DNA of 5,359 bases from JBCBWG01 sp039817205 (lineage in GTDB: Bacteria; Pseudomonadota; Alphaproteobacteria; Rhizobiales; Hyphomicrobiaceae): positions 1-5,359 of the forward strand of contig JBCBWG010000226.1 of the NCBI GenBank assembly GCA_039817205.1, written 5' to 3'. The notes under the pieces are model-generated. The model made no database searches. It was not told the origin of the DNA and saw only the letters and a list, made by a program, of their open reading frames with translations. The translations under genes and the position numbers were made by a program. Every line of letters begins with the position of its first letter. Position 1 is the stretch's first letter. This document shows, piece by piece, positions 1 through 5,169 of this stretch.

Positions 1-2
1 TG

Positions 3-89
3 GGTACCCCCGATTTGATCGTACAGCCCGGCGCGTCCCCACATGAGTACAGTCTGCGCCCTTCCGAGGCGCAAGCGTTGGAGAGCGCA
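3..89 (+). pseudogene. znuA: Internal fragment of zinc ABC transporter substrate-binding protein ZnuA
   Basis: Frame 3 reads GTPDLIVQPGASPHEYSLRP and then SEAQALESA. This matches the part of ZnuA-type periplasmic zinc-binding proteins around the SPHxYxLRPSxAxAL motif; in the family the histidine of SPH is a zinc ligand. Only about 29 residues are present. The left side runs off the window. On the right, similarity stops at about base 89, where the family would continue with an aspartate and a hydrophobic strand. After that point this frame gives a few unrelated residues and a stop at 117-119, while ccmA sequence begins in frame 2. ZnuA normally captures zinc in the periplasm for the ZnuBC importer. 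Here it can only be a remnant or the near side of an assembly join. The assignment rests on motif recognition over a short stretch. Confidence 0.7.
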
Positions 90-91
90 GC

Positions 92-532
92 CACATTGTC
101 GGCCATGCCAACGGGCTGAAGCCGCAATTGACGGTTCGCGAAAACCTTCAGTTCTGGTGCCGCTACCTCGGCGGAGACGCAGAACTCGTCCCGGTCGCTA
201 TGCAAGCGTTTGCGCTGGACGAGCTTTCAAACATTCCAACCGCGCTCCTCTCCGCTGGGCAAAAGCGCCGCGCCGGTCTCGCGCGCCTGCTCGTTGCAAC
301 GCGGCCCCTATGGTTGCTTGATGAGCCAACGACATCGCTCGACACGGCGTCGGTTGCACTTGTCGAACGGGCCATCACGCGCCACCAAGCCAATGGCGGG
401 ATCGCGCTCATCGCGACACATCTCGACCTCTCACTTGATGACGCGAGCGTCTTTCAGCTGGCCCCACTCTCACTCGCCGACGCTGAAGCCGGTGCGTTCC
501 TCGAAAGCGACTGGCTGGGGGCGGACCAGTGA
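92..532 (+). CDS. ccmA: Haem exporter ATP-binding protein CcmA, 5'-truncated
   Basis: CcmA is the cytoplasmic ATPase of the CcmAB complex, which with CcmC and CcmD releases haem-loaded CcmE during cytochrome c maturation. CcmA similarity starts at about base 92 with HIVGHANGLKPQLTVRENL, the typical segment after the Q-loop region. It continues through the ABC signature LSAGQKRR (248-271), Walker B with LLDEPTTSLD (314-343) and the H-loop histidine in ATH (419-421). About 146 residues remain of a family length near 200-215, so the N-terminal quarter with the Walker A P-loop is missing. In this frame a TGA lies upstream at 44-46, and the sequence before 90 belongs to znuA. A TTG at 128 could be used as a start but would not restore Walker A. 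The stop overlaps the ccmB start by four bases (GTGA). As it stands the product should not bind ATP normally, so it is a pseudogene or the far side of an assembly join. Confidence 0.85.
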   Translation, partial: HIVGHANGLKPQLTVRENLQFWCRYLGGDAELVPVAMQAFALDELSNIPTALLSAGQKRRAGLARLLVATRPLWLLDEPTTSLDTASVALVERAITRHQANGGIALIATHLDLSLDDASVFQLAPLSLADAEAGAFLESDWLGADQ

Positions 533-1197
533 GCGGCTTTTTCGCACTCATACGGCGCGACCTCGGCCTCGCCATTCGCGACGGTGGCGCGCTCGGAACA
601 GCGCTCGGCTTCTTTATTGTGGTCATAACACTTATGCCGCTCGGCCTCGGACCCGACTTAAATCTCCTCTCGCGGATCGCGCCGGGCATCCTTTGGATCG
701 CTCTGCTGCTCTCAGCACTTCTTTCAATGGGCCGGATGTTTGCCAACGACGCCGACGACGGCTCGTTGGAAATCCTTGCGACGGGTCCGCTCCCGCTTGA
801 ACTCGTTGTTTTTGCCAAAGCACTCGCACACTGGTTAACCACAGCCGTGCCGCTCGCACTCGCAGCCCCCCTGCTCGGCCTGCTCCTCAATCTTGATATG
901 GCCGTTGCGCCAATTCTGCTCGCGACGCTTCTGATTGGCACACTTGCCGTGAGCTTCCTTGGCGCGATTGGGGCTGCGCTCACGCTGCGCGCAGAACGCG
1001 GCGGACTGCTGATTTCTCTGCTCGTCCTCCCGCTTTACGTGCCAACGCTGATCTACGGCATTCTGACGATTTCAGCCGTTGTCACGCCGCCTGGCGACCC
1101 ATTAGGCTCAAGCTTAATCTTAGGCGCCGTCTCGATCGCGAGCCTCGTGCTCGGACCGGTTGCAGCAGCTGCCGCTCTCAGGGCACAAATCCAATAG
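529..1197 (+). CDS. ccmB: Haem exporter permease CcmB
   Basis: CcmB is the inner-membrane partner of CcmA in the system I cytochrome c maturation pathway. The 222-residue product has the family's usual length and about six hydrophobic segments, roughly at residues 22-40, 52-70, 98-120, 126-150, 158-178 and 196-216. Family-typical stretches are visible: FANDADDGSLEILATGPLPLE (from residue 71), the AKALAHWL segment near 97-104, and LPLYVPTLIYG at 167-177. The GTG start at 529 overlaps the ccmA stop, indicating translational coupling; the first internal ATG is 35 codons further in and would remove the first membrane segment. A G-rich stretch at 516-520 may serve as a weak ribosome binding site. 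The gene appears intact despite the broken ccmA in front of it. Confidence 0.95.
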   Translation: MSGFFALIRRDLGLAIRDGGALGTALGFFIVVITLMPLGLGPDLNLLSRIAPGILWIALLLSALLSMGRMFANDADDGSLEILATGPLPLELVVFAKALAHWLTTAVPLALAAPLLGLLLNLDMAVAPILLATLLIGTLAVSFLGAIGAALTLRAERGGLLISLLVLPLYVPTLIYGILTISAVVTPPGDPLGSSLILGAVSIASLVLGPVAAAAALRAQIQ

Positions 1198-1276
1198 ACG
1201 ATGCGGGGTCGAAATCGAGGCAAACCGCGCCGTTCCGCCGATTGCCCTCAACCGCAGCGCCTCATAAATAAAGACC

Positions 1277-2125
1277 ATGTCTCGACAGTCCATCACGCAA
1301 AAGCTCGCCAATCCAACGCGATTCATGGCGTTTTCCGGTCCGCTGATGTGGGCCATGACGGCGCTTGCCGCGGCCACGCTGACATATGGCATGTACAAAG
1401 CCTTCTTTGTGGCGCCAGCCGACTATCAGCAGGGCGAAACGGTGCGGATCATGTTCGTCCATGTCCCATCCGCCTGGCTCGGAATGATGGGTTACGCACT
1501 GATCGCCATATCAAGTTTCGGTTTGCTGGTCTTCCGCCATCCGCTTGCAGACGTATCCGCGAAGGCTGCAGCACCGATCGGCGCCGCATTCACGCTTCTC
1601 GCACTGATCACCGGATCGTTGTGGGGCAAGCCGATGTGGGGCACGTACTGGGTGTGGGATGCGCGGCTGACGTCCGTCCTGCTCTTGTTCTTTCTATATC
1701 TCGGCCTGATGGCGCTGCGCGGCGCCCTTGAAGATGAAGCGCTTGCGGGTCGGTTGACGGCAATCCTCGCACTGGTCGGTGTCGCGATCCTTCCCTTCAT
1801 CCGGATATCGGTTGAGGGGCTTTCGATCCCCTGGCTCGGCATCGAAATCCCGAGCTGGAATACGCTACACCAACCGTCCAGCGTCCTCAGAACCGACGGT
1901 CCAGCAATCCATCCGAGTATCCTCTATCCGCTACTGATTAATGCGATCGGTTTCACGTTTTTGTTCTTCGCGATGCACGTCAAAGGCATGCGCAATGAGG
2001 TCATGCGACGCCGGGTGCAGGCGATGCGGCGCATGGCCGTGCAGCGTGCATCGGCAGTCGGCAGTCCATCGACCGTTTCGGCCCAATCGGATCCCCGGCT
2101 CTCAGCTGACGCTGCCAAGTCTTGA
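1277..2125 (+). CDS. ccmC: Haem ABC transporter permease/haem handling protein CcmC
   Basis: CcmC binds haem on the periplasmic face of the inner membrane and passes it to CcmE. The 282-residue product shows the tryptophan-rich WWD domain at about residues 116-133 (WGKPMWGTYWVWDARLTS). The two conserved periplasmic haem-ligand histidines are H62 (in FVHVPSAW) and H198 (in NTLHQPSS). Six hydrophobic segments fit the family topology. It is longer than the usual ~240-250 residues, owing to an arginine-rich, Ser/Ala-rich tail after residue 235 and about 12 extra residues (GLSIPWLGIEIP, 181-192) just before the second haem histidine. The start is fixed by an in-frame TAA at 1265-1267. No good ribosome binding site precedes it (only AAAGA). 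A 79-bp space separates it from ccmB, the widest gap within this cluster. Confidence 0.95.
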   Translation: MSRQSITQKLANPTRFMAFSGPLMWAMTALAAATLTYGMYKAFFVAPADYQQGETVRIMFVHVPSAWLGMMGYALIAISSFGLLVFRHPLADVSAKAAAPIGAAFTLLALITGSLWGKPMWGTYWVWDARLTSVLLLFFLYLGLMALRGALEDEALAGRLTAILALVGVAILPFIRISVEGLSIPWLGIEIPSWNTLHQPSSVLRTDGPAIHPSILYPLLINAIGFTFLFFAMHVKGMRNEVMRRRVQAMRRMAVQRASAVGSPSTVSAQSDPRLSADAAKS

Positions 2126-2138
2126 GAGGTGATCAACC

Positions 2139-2306
2139 ATGTTGGATCTGGGCAAGCACGCCGTCTTTATCTGGTCGTCCTATGCGATTGTTGGCGCCGT
2201 CATGCTCGGCCTGATTGCGTGGCTACTGATGGATGGTCGCCGGTTGAAGCGGGAACAGGATGAGTTGGACCGCCTTGGCGTGCGTCGACGGTCAGAGGAG
2301 AGCTGA
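2139..2306 (+). CDS. ccmD: Haem exporter protein CcmD
   Basis: CcmD is a small single-pass membrane protein that joins the CcmABC complex and is needed to release haem-loaded CcmE. The 55-residue reading frame starts MLDLGKHAVFIWSSYAIVGA. It has one hydrophobic helix at about residues 9-31 containing the family-typical FIWSSYA segment, followed by a charged cytoplasmic tail (RRLKREQDELDRLGVRRR) with a coiled-coil look. The gene lies 13 bases after ccmC, with a clear ribosome binding site GAGGTGA at 2126-2132. It ends two bases before the ccmG start. Position between ccmC and ccmG, length and topology all agree with CcmD. Confidence 0.93.
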   Translation: MLDLGKHAVFIWSSYAIVGAVMLGLIAWLLMDGRRLKREQDELDRLGVRRRSEES

Positions 2307-2308
2307 CG

Positions 2309-2962
2309 ATGTCCGACCTCACTCCGCACAACGAGACTGCGCAAGAGGCGGCGCCCCGTGACCAAGCGGCAGGGGACGCCCAAGCGCCGATCAAAAAGTC
2401 CGGGAACGGCCTTGTTTTCCTGCCCGTCGCGATCTTTGTGCTCTTGGCCCTGATGTTCGGCTTTTCGTTGGTCTCAGGCGACCCATCGCGCGTGCCGTCC
2501 GCGCTCATCGGCCAACCGGCGCCCGACCGTGAGCTCCAACCGCTGCCCGGCCTAACCCGCAATGGGCAACCGGTCCCAAGCTTCCGCCGCGCAGACTTAA
2601 CCCGTGGTCAGGTTTCCGTGGTCAATTTCTGGGCCTCGTGGTGCGGCCCGTGCGTGGATGAGCACCCGCTGCTCATTGCACTCGCCGAACGGACCGGCGC
2701 GCCCGTTTTCGGGGTGAATTACAAGGACCCGAACAACGGTGGTTTGAAGTTTCTGCAACGACTGGGCAATCCGTACACCGCTGTCGCGGTTGATCCCAAC
2801 GGGCGCGCGGCGATCGATTGGGGTGTCTATGGCATGCCCGAGACGTTCCTGGTCGATGGGACCGGAGCCATCATCTACAAGCACGTGGGCCCGATCACTC
2901 CGGCCATCCTCGAGGCGAAAATTATCCCAGCCATTCAGGCTGCGCGCGCTGCAGGCTCCTAA
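2309..2962 (+). CDS. ccmG: Thiol:disulfide interchange protein CcmG (DsbE family)
   Basis: CcmG is a membrane-anchored periplasmic thioredoxin-like reductant acting on apocytochrome c CXXCH cysteines and/or CcmH before haem attachment. The 217-residue product has a polar N-terminal tail (1-34), one membrane anchor (about 35-55) and a thioredoxin fold. The active site is WCGPC at 111-115. GVNYKD (135-140) and GVYGMPETFLVD (172-183), which carries the cis-proline P177, are typical of CcmG/DsbE. The cytoplasmic tail before the anchor is somewhat longer than in many homologues. The ribosome binding site AGAGGAG (2294-2300) lies inside the end of ccmD, which supports tight co-expression. No terminator with a T-run follows it directly; the next gene is 429 bp away. 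Confidence 0.96.
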   Translation: MSDLTPHNETAQEAAPRDQAAGDAQAPIKKSGNGLVFLPVAIFVLLALMFGFSLVSGDPSRVPSALIGQPAPDRELQPLPGLTRNGQPVPSFRRADLTRGQVSVVNFWASWCGPCVDEHPLLIALAERTGAPVFGVNYKDPNNGGLKFLQRLGNPYTAVAVDPNGRAAIDWGVYGMPETFLVDGTGAIIYKHVGPITPAILEAKIIPAIQAARAAGS

Positions 2963-3018
2963 GCGACACTGTCCGGCAGTCTCAACCGAAAACCACGCAG
3001 AACCATGGATCGGCGCGT

Positions 3019-3069
3019 TCGCGCATGCGCAAAAAAAGCATGCGCGACCTGGGGGAAGCCGCGCATGCT
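3019..3069 (+). repeat. Three-arm inverted repeat forming two alternative hairpins
   Basis: Arm 1 is CGCGCATGC (3020-3028), arm 2 is its exact reverse complement GCATGCGCG (3038-3046), and arm 3 repeats arm 1 (3060-3068). Arm 2 can pair with arm 1 around a 9-base A-rich loop, or with arm 3 around a 13-base loop. Each stem can gain one more T-A or A-T pair at its base. The stems compete, as in attenuators, but no T-run follows either hairpin. The GCATGC cores could equally be a cluster of palindromic protein-binding sites. The structure is read directly from the bases; any function is inference. Confidence 0.7.
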
Positions 3070-3380
3070 CGAAAAGGGTCAGCGGTCGGACAATTCGAGG
3101 AGAGACACCTCTAGACCTGGGGGCAAATCGCAGAGGCTGGATTGGTTTGGCTCCCGTTACGACCGGCATGATCATAACTGCCTGAGCAATTCGACCGCCT
3201 CGGGGTCTGATCATGGCCATTCAGTGAATTTTATTACGGTTTGTTTCGTCGGGGGCGGGCTATTCTGGGGAAAGGGCCGTCTGCGCCTCTGAGACCTCGG
3301 CCAATAAATCGCGCCTGCCGCTTGCAATCTACGGGGATGGCGGCGACATCATTGAAAATGACGGAAACCCGATGCGTGCA

Positions 3381-3387
3381 GGGAGGG
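3381..3387 (+). promoter_or_regulatory. Ribosome binding site supporting a TTG start
   Basis: GGGAGGG lies four bases before the TTG at 3392 and is the only strong Shine-Dalgarno match near the start of the DUF2794 frame. The nearby ATGs at 3337, 3358 and 3372 are in other frames, so this site decides the start. Confidence 0.6.
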
Positions 3388-3391
3388 CCGC

Positions 3392-3859
3392 TTGACCAGT
3401 TCGGACGGTGATGGAGAGCCCATACGGTTCCAGCCGCGCCTCGTATCCAATCAACCGGGCAAAGAGGCGCCAAACGCGACCGGAAACATCCCGGATGATG
3501 GCGTGGTGCGCATTGTGACCAGCTCCAGTCAGGTGGCGGCCCGCCAGGGCCAACACCCGCCCCGTGCGACGTTCACGCGCCAAGAGCTCGATACAATCCT
3601 GAATGTCTACGGACGCATGGTGGCTGCGGGCGAGTGGAAGGACTACGCGATCGATTTCGGCAAGGACCGAGCAACGTTTTCCGTTTTTCGCCGCACCAGC
3701 GAGATGCCGATTTATCGGATTGAGAAGCAGCCCAAGCTTGCCCGGCGGCAAGGCGCTTACAGCGTCATCAGCCAAACGGGATTGATCCTAAAGCGCGGCC
3801 CTGATCTGAAGCGTGTGTTGAGCGCGCTGGATAAGCGACTGCGTCTCGTCGAAAACTGA
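3392..3859 (+). CDS. DUF2794 family protein
   Basis: The 155-residue product matches, from memory, the uncharacterised alphaproteobacterial DUF2794 family. The conserved core runs from about residue 61 to 153: FTRQELDTILNVYGRMVAAG, then EWKDYAIDF, FSVFRRTSEMPIYRIEKQP, QGAYSV and LILKRGPDLKRVL. The first ~58 residues are polar and low in complexity, unlike the core, and may be disordered or less conserved. There is no signal peptide or membrane segment, so it is probably cytoplasmic. The start is a TTG chosen on the ribosome binding site at 3381-3387; the first in-frame ATG (residue 77) would cut the core. Function is unknown. It lies 107 bp before ridA on the same strand, so the two may share a transcript. 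Confidence 0.85.
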   Translation: MTSSDGDGEPIRFQPRLVSNQPGKEAPNATGNIPDDGVVRIVTSSSQVAARQGQHPPRATFTRQELDTILNVYGRMVAAGEWKDYAIDFGKDRATFSVFRRTSEMPIYRIEKQPKLARRQGAYSVISQTGLILKRGPDLKRVLSALDKRLRLVEN

Positions 3860-3882
3860 TGCTGGGACGCAGGTCTTCAACG

Positions 3883-3911
3883 CACCCTTGAAACGGGTGA
3901 TTTGCCACCCG
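3883..3911 (+). repeat. Small three-arm inverted repeat in the DUF2794-ridA spacer
   Basis: CACCC (3883-3887), CGGGTG (3894-3899) and CACCCG (3906-3911) lie in a row. The middle arm can pair with the first (5 bp) or the third (6 bp), but not both. No T-run follows the second hairpin. It sits 56 bases before the ridA start and could influence ridA expression or act as a weak 3' hairpin for DUF2794. The stems are short, so chance is a real possibility. Confidence 0.4.
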
Positions 3912-3966
3912 AACCGACGCCGCTCATCTCAAACAAACCCAACGGCAATCGAAGGAAACCGACCCG

Positions 3967-4347
3967 ATGCGCAAAGCCATTGACGCTCCGCCACTGAAGG
4001 CCGTGGGGCCGTACTCAATCGCAATCGAGGCGAATGGACTTGTTCACTGCTCGGGCCAGATCCCGCTCGACCCTGAAACGGGCAAACTCGTTGAGGGAAC
4101 CATTGGCGATCAGGCGACGCGGTGCCTGGAAAACTTGAAGCTCGTGCTCGCAGGCGCCGGTCTTGATTTCGGTGACGTCGTGAAGTGCGTCGTGTTCCTC
4201 ACGGACATGGGCGACTTCGCGGAGGTCAACCAAATTTATACGAGCTACATGACCGACCCGGCGCCGGCCCGGTCGTGCATCCAGGTCGCCGGTTTACCGT
4301 TGGGCGCGCGCGTCGAAATCGAGTGCATCGCTCAAACACGCTCGTAA
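3967..4347 (+). CDS. ridA: RidA family enamine/imine deaminase
   Basis: RidA (YjgF/YER057c/UK114) proteins are cytosolic trimers that hydrolyse reactive 2-aminoacrylate-type enamines/imines released by PLP enzymes such as threonine dehydratase, giving 2-ketoacids and ammonia. The 126-residue product has the normal length. It shows GPYS with Y16, the SGQIPLDPETG stretch at 29-39, the NLKLVLAGAGLDFGDVVK segment at 56-73, and the active-site block PARSCIQVAGLPLGARVEIE at 100-119. The last block includes R102, which binds the substrate carboxylate, plus C104 and E117, equivalent to E. coli R105, C107 and E120. These residues place it in the active RidA subgroup rather than the arginine-less Rid groups. 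The ATG is preceded by AAGGA at 3952-3956. A hairpin follows the stop directly. Confidence 0.95.
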   Translation: MRKAIDAPPLKAVGPYSIAIEANGLVHCSGQIPLDPETGKLVEGTIGDQATRCLENLKLVLAGAGLDFGDVVKCVVFLTDMGDFAEVNQIYTSYMTDPAPARSCIQVAGLPLGARVEIECIAQTRS

Positions 4348-4378
4348 GGATCGGCGCCCGGAACGATCCGACTCTTTC
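4348..4378 (+). terminator. Candidate weak terminator after ridA
   Basis: GGATCG (4348-4353) and CGATCC (4364-4369) are exact reverse complements around a 10-base G+C-rich loop, starting immediately after the ridA TAA. A short pyrimidine stretch, CTCTTTC, follows at 4372-4378. The stem is only 6 bp and the T-run is poor, so this is a tentative call based mainly on position between convergent genes. Confidence 0.4.
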
Positions 4379-4442
4379 GGGTGCAGTTTCTGGCGGGTGC
4401 AATTTCTGGCGGGTCCAATTTCTGGCAGGCGCAATTTCTGGC
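4379..4442. repeat. Four tandem copies of a 16-bp unit
   Basis: The consensus GGGTGCAATTTCTGGC occurs four times head to tail, at 4379-4394, 4395-4410, 4411-4426 and 4427-4442. Unit 1 has G for A at position 8, unit 3 has C for G at position 5, and unit 4 differs at positions 1 and 4. The last 8 bases (ATTTCTGGC minus its first base, TTTCTGGC) are invariant. A period of 16 is not a multiple of three, so it does not encode a repeated peptide. It lies between the convergent 3' ends of ridA and the exported-protein gene. Confidence 0.93.
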
Positions 4443-4501
4443 GTGAGCCTCGTTGCACCCGACTGATCCTCGATGACCCGTGCGTCGATAGCGCCGGACT
4501 T

Positions 4502-4765
4502 TTAATACCGTATGTCGCCAGAGAAGTAGGGGACGCGGATCCGAATGGTGCGGCGACGGCGGTCAACCTCGACCCGGGTCTCAGGCGCGCGAACGCGCGT
4601 TGAACCATCGCGTTCGACTTCGACCCGTGTGCGCGGCGCACGAACGACAGTCCCATCCGAATTGTGCGAATGGCGATAGCTTCGTTCATGTGCACTTGCA
4701 GGCGCCCAAGCCGACACGCTTGAGACAACGACGACGGCTGTGATCAGACCAGCTTTCAAAACCAT
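4502..4765 (-). CDS. Small exported protein with VRAP repeats, function unknown
   Basis: The 87-residue product starts MVLKAGLITAVVVVSSVSAW and has a signal peptide with likely cleavage after APASA at residue 25, leaving a mature chain of about 62 residues that begins HERSYRHSH. The mature part contains VRAPRTRVEVERDGST (41-56) and VRAPETRVEVDRRRRT (58-73). These are near-identical 17-residue-spaced units, followed by a degenerate third (IRIRVPYFSGDIRY). The alternating pattern suggests beta-hairpins, and the chain is strongly basic. I chose the ATG at 4765 because it begins a good signal peptide. The frame stays open to 5086, but that stretch crosses a 19-bp tandem duplication and has no family character. 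A GTG three codons upstream (4774) is an alternative. Only a weak AGCGAG precedes the start. I associate VRAP-type small exported proteins with Hyphomicrobiales, but no function is known to me. Confidence 0.7.
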   Translation of the reverse strand: MVLKAGLITAVVVVSSVSAWAPASAHERSYRHSHNSDGTVVRAPRTRVEVERDGSTRVRAPETRVEVDRRRRTIRIRVPYFSGDIRY

Positions 4766-5169
4766 TGCGCGCACTCGCTTTTTTTCGGTTGGCTGCTCAA
4801 CGACGGGGCACCTTGTATCCGGTTGCGCACCCAACGCAAGTGAGCCGGGTTCGATCCAGGCCGGTATCGCCTTCGAGCACCGGTATCGCCTTCGAGCAGG
4901 AGCGCGTCCACGCCTGCAGCGGTCACTCGAGCGGCGGGCGCCCCCGGGTCTCATCGGAGCCTTCAAAACTTCCGTCTGCCCCTTTGACTGCCACTCATAA
5001 TAAAACGTTTCAGCGCCAACGCGCCATTTGAATGAGCACCAAACTCTCGGATCAACGGTGTCATGAATATCCATTTCATCACCCAACGCGCACAGACGAT
5101 TGCTGTGACAACACGCTACGCCACGGATGCAGACATATCAAGAACAATTTACGAACATTCAAACGCGTC
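4766..5169. other. 404-bp gap upstream of the exported-protein gene
   Basis: I find no gene I can support here. Open frames on both strands lack domains and good ribosome binding sites. The left half is G+C-rich and contains the 19-bp tandem duplication. The right part, about 5041-5160, is roughly 46% G+C by hand count against about 67% in the next 60 bases, so it may hold the promoter of the minus-strand exported-protein gene. I could not fix a confident -35/-10 pair. A GGTTCGATCC string at 4848-4857 resembles a tRNA T-loop but has no tRNA around it. Confidence 0.5.
4861..4898. repeat. Perfect 19-bp tandem duplication
   Basis: CCGGTATCGCCTTCGAGCA occurs twice without a mismatch at 4861-4879 and 4880-4898, about 100 bases upstream of the minus-strand exported-protein start. 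Absence of any difference between the copies suggests a recent duplication, for example by replication slippage. Confidence 0.95.

Larger units (their letters stand above)
2963..3391. other. 429-bp intergenic region after ccmG without a supported gene
   Basis: Open frames cross this gap, the longest on the plus strand being 3005-3292, but they are Arg/Ser-rich, have no recognisable domain and no convincing ribosome binding site. I therefore call none of them. The gap contains the three-arm inverted repeat at 3019-3069, a 10-base direct repeat GACCTGGGGG at 3046-3055 and 3114-3123, and two TGATCA palindromes near 3170 and 3208. It also has a 5-base inverted repeat GGCCG/CGGCC at 3274-3278 and 3298-3302. 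It presumably holds the 3' end of the ccm transcript and the promoter of the DUF2794 gene. I could not identify a convincing -35/-10 pair. An untranslated RNA is possible but unproven. Confidence 0.5.

Noticed and set aside
43..321. 92-codon ATG frame over the znuA/ccmA region
   Set aside because: Arg/Pro/Ala-rich out-of-frame shadow; frames 3 and 2 carry the recognisable ZnuA and CcmA sequences.
1242..1270. Promoter-like TTGCCC, 17 bases, TAAATA in the ccmB-ccmC gap
   Set aside because: Only partial matches to a consensus, and it ends six bases before the ccmC start, leaving almost no leader; not enough to call an internal promoter.
2597..3220. 207-codon minus-strand frame opposite ccmG and the following gap
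   Set aside because: Antisense shadow of ccmG with no domain character; the plus strand has an unmistakable thioredoxin-like gene.
3005..3292. 95-codon plus-strand frame in the gap after ccmG
   Set aside because: Composition is unlike the real genes, it runs through the inverted-repeat arms, has no ribosome binding site and no recognisable motif.
4185..4466. 93-codon plus-strand frame running through the 16-bp repeat
   Set aside because: Out-of-frame shadow of ridA that continues into the repeat; a 16-base period shifts frame at each unit.
4790..4870. Possible tRNA suggested by GGTTCGATCC
   Set aside because: No matching D-arm, anticodon arm or acceptor stem could be found around it on the plus strand, and the T-stem has a mismatch.
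4766..5086. Long N-terminal extension of the minus-strand exported protein
   Set aside because: It would bury the signal peptide inside the protein, contains the 19-bp duplication, and shows no family character.
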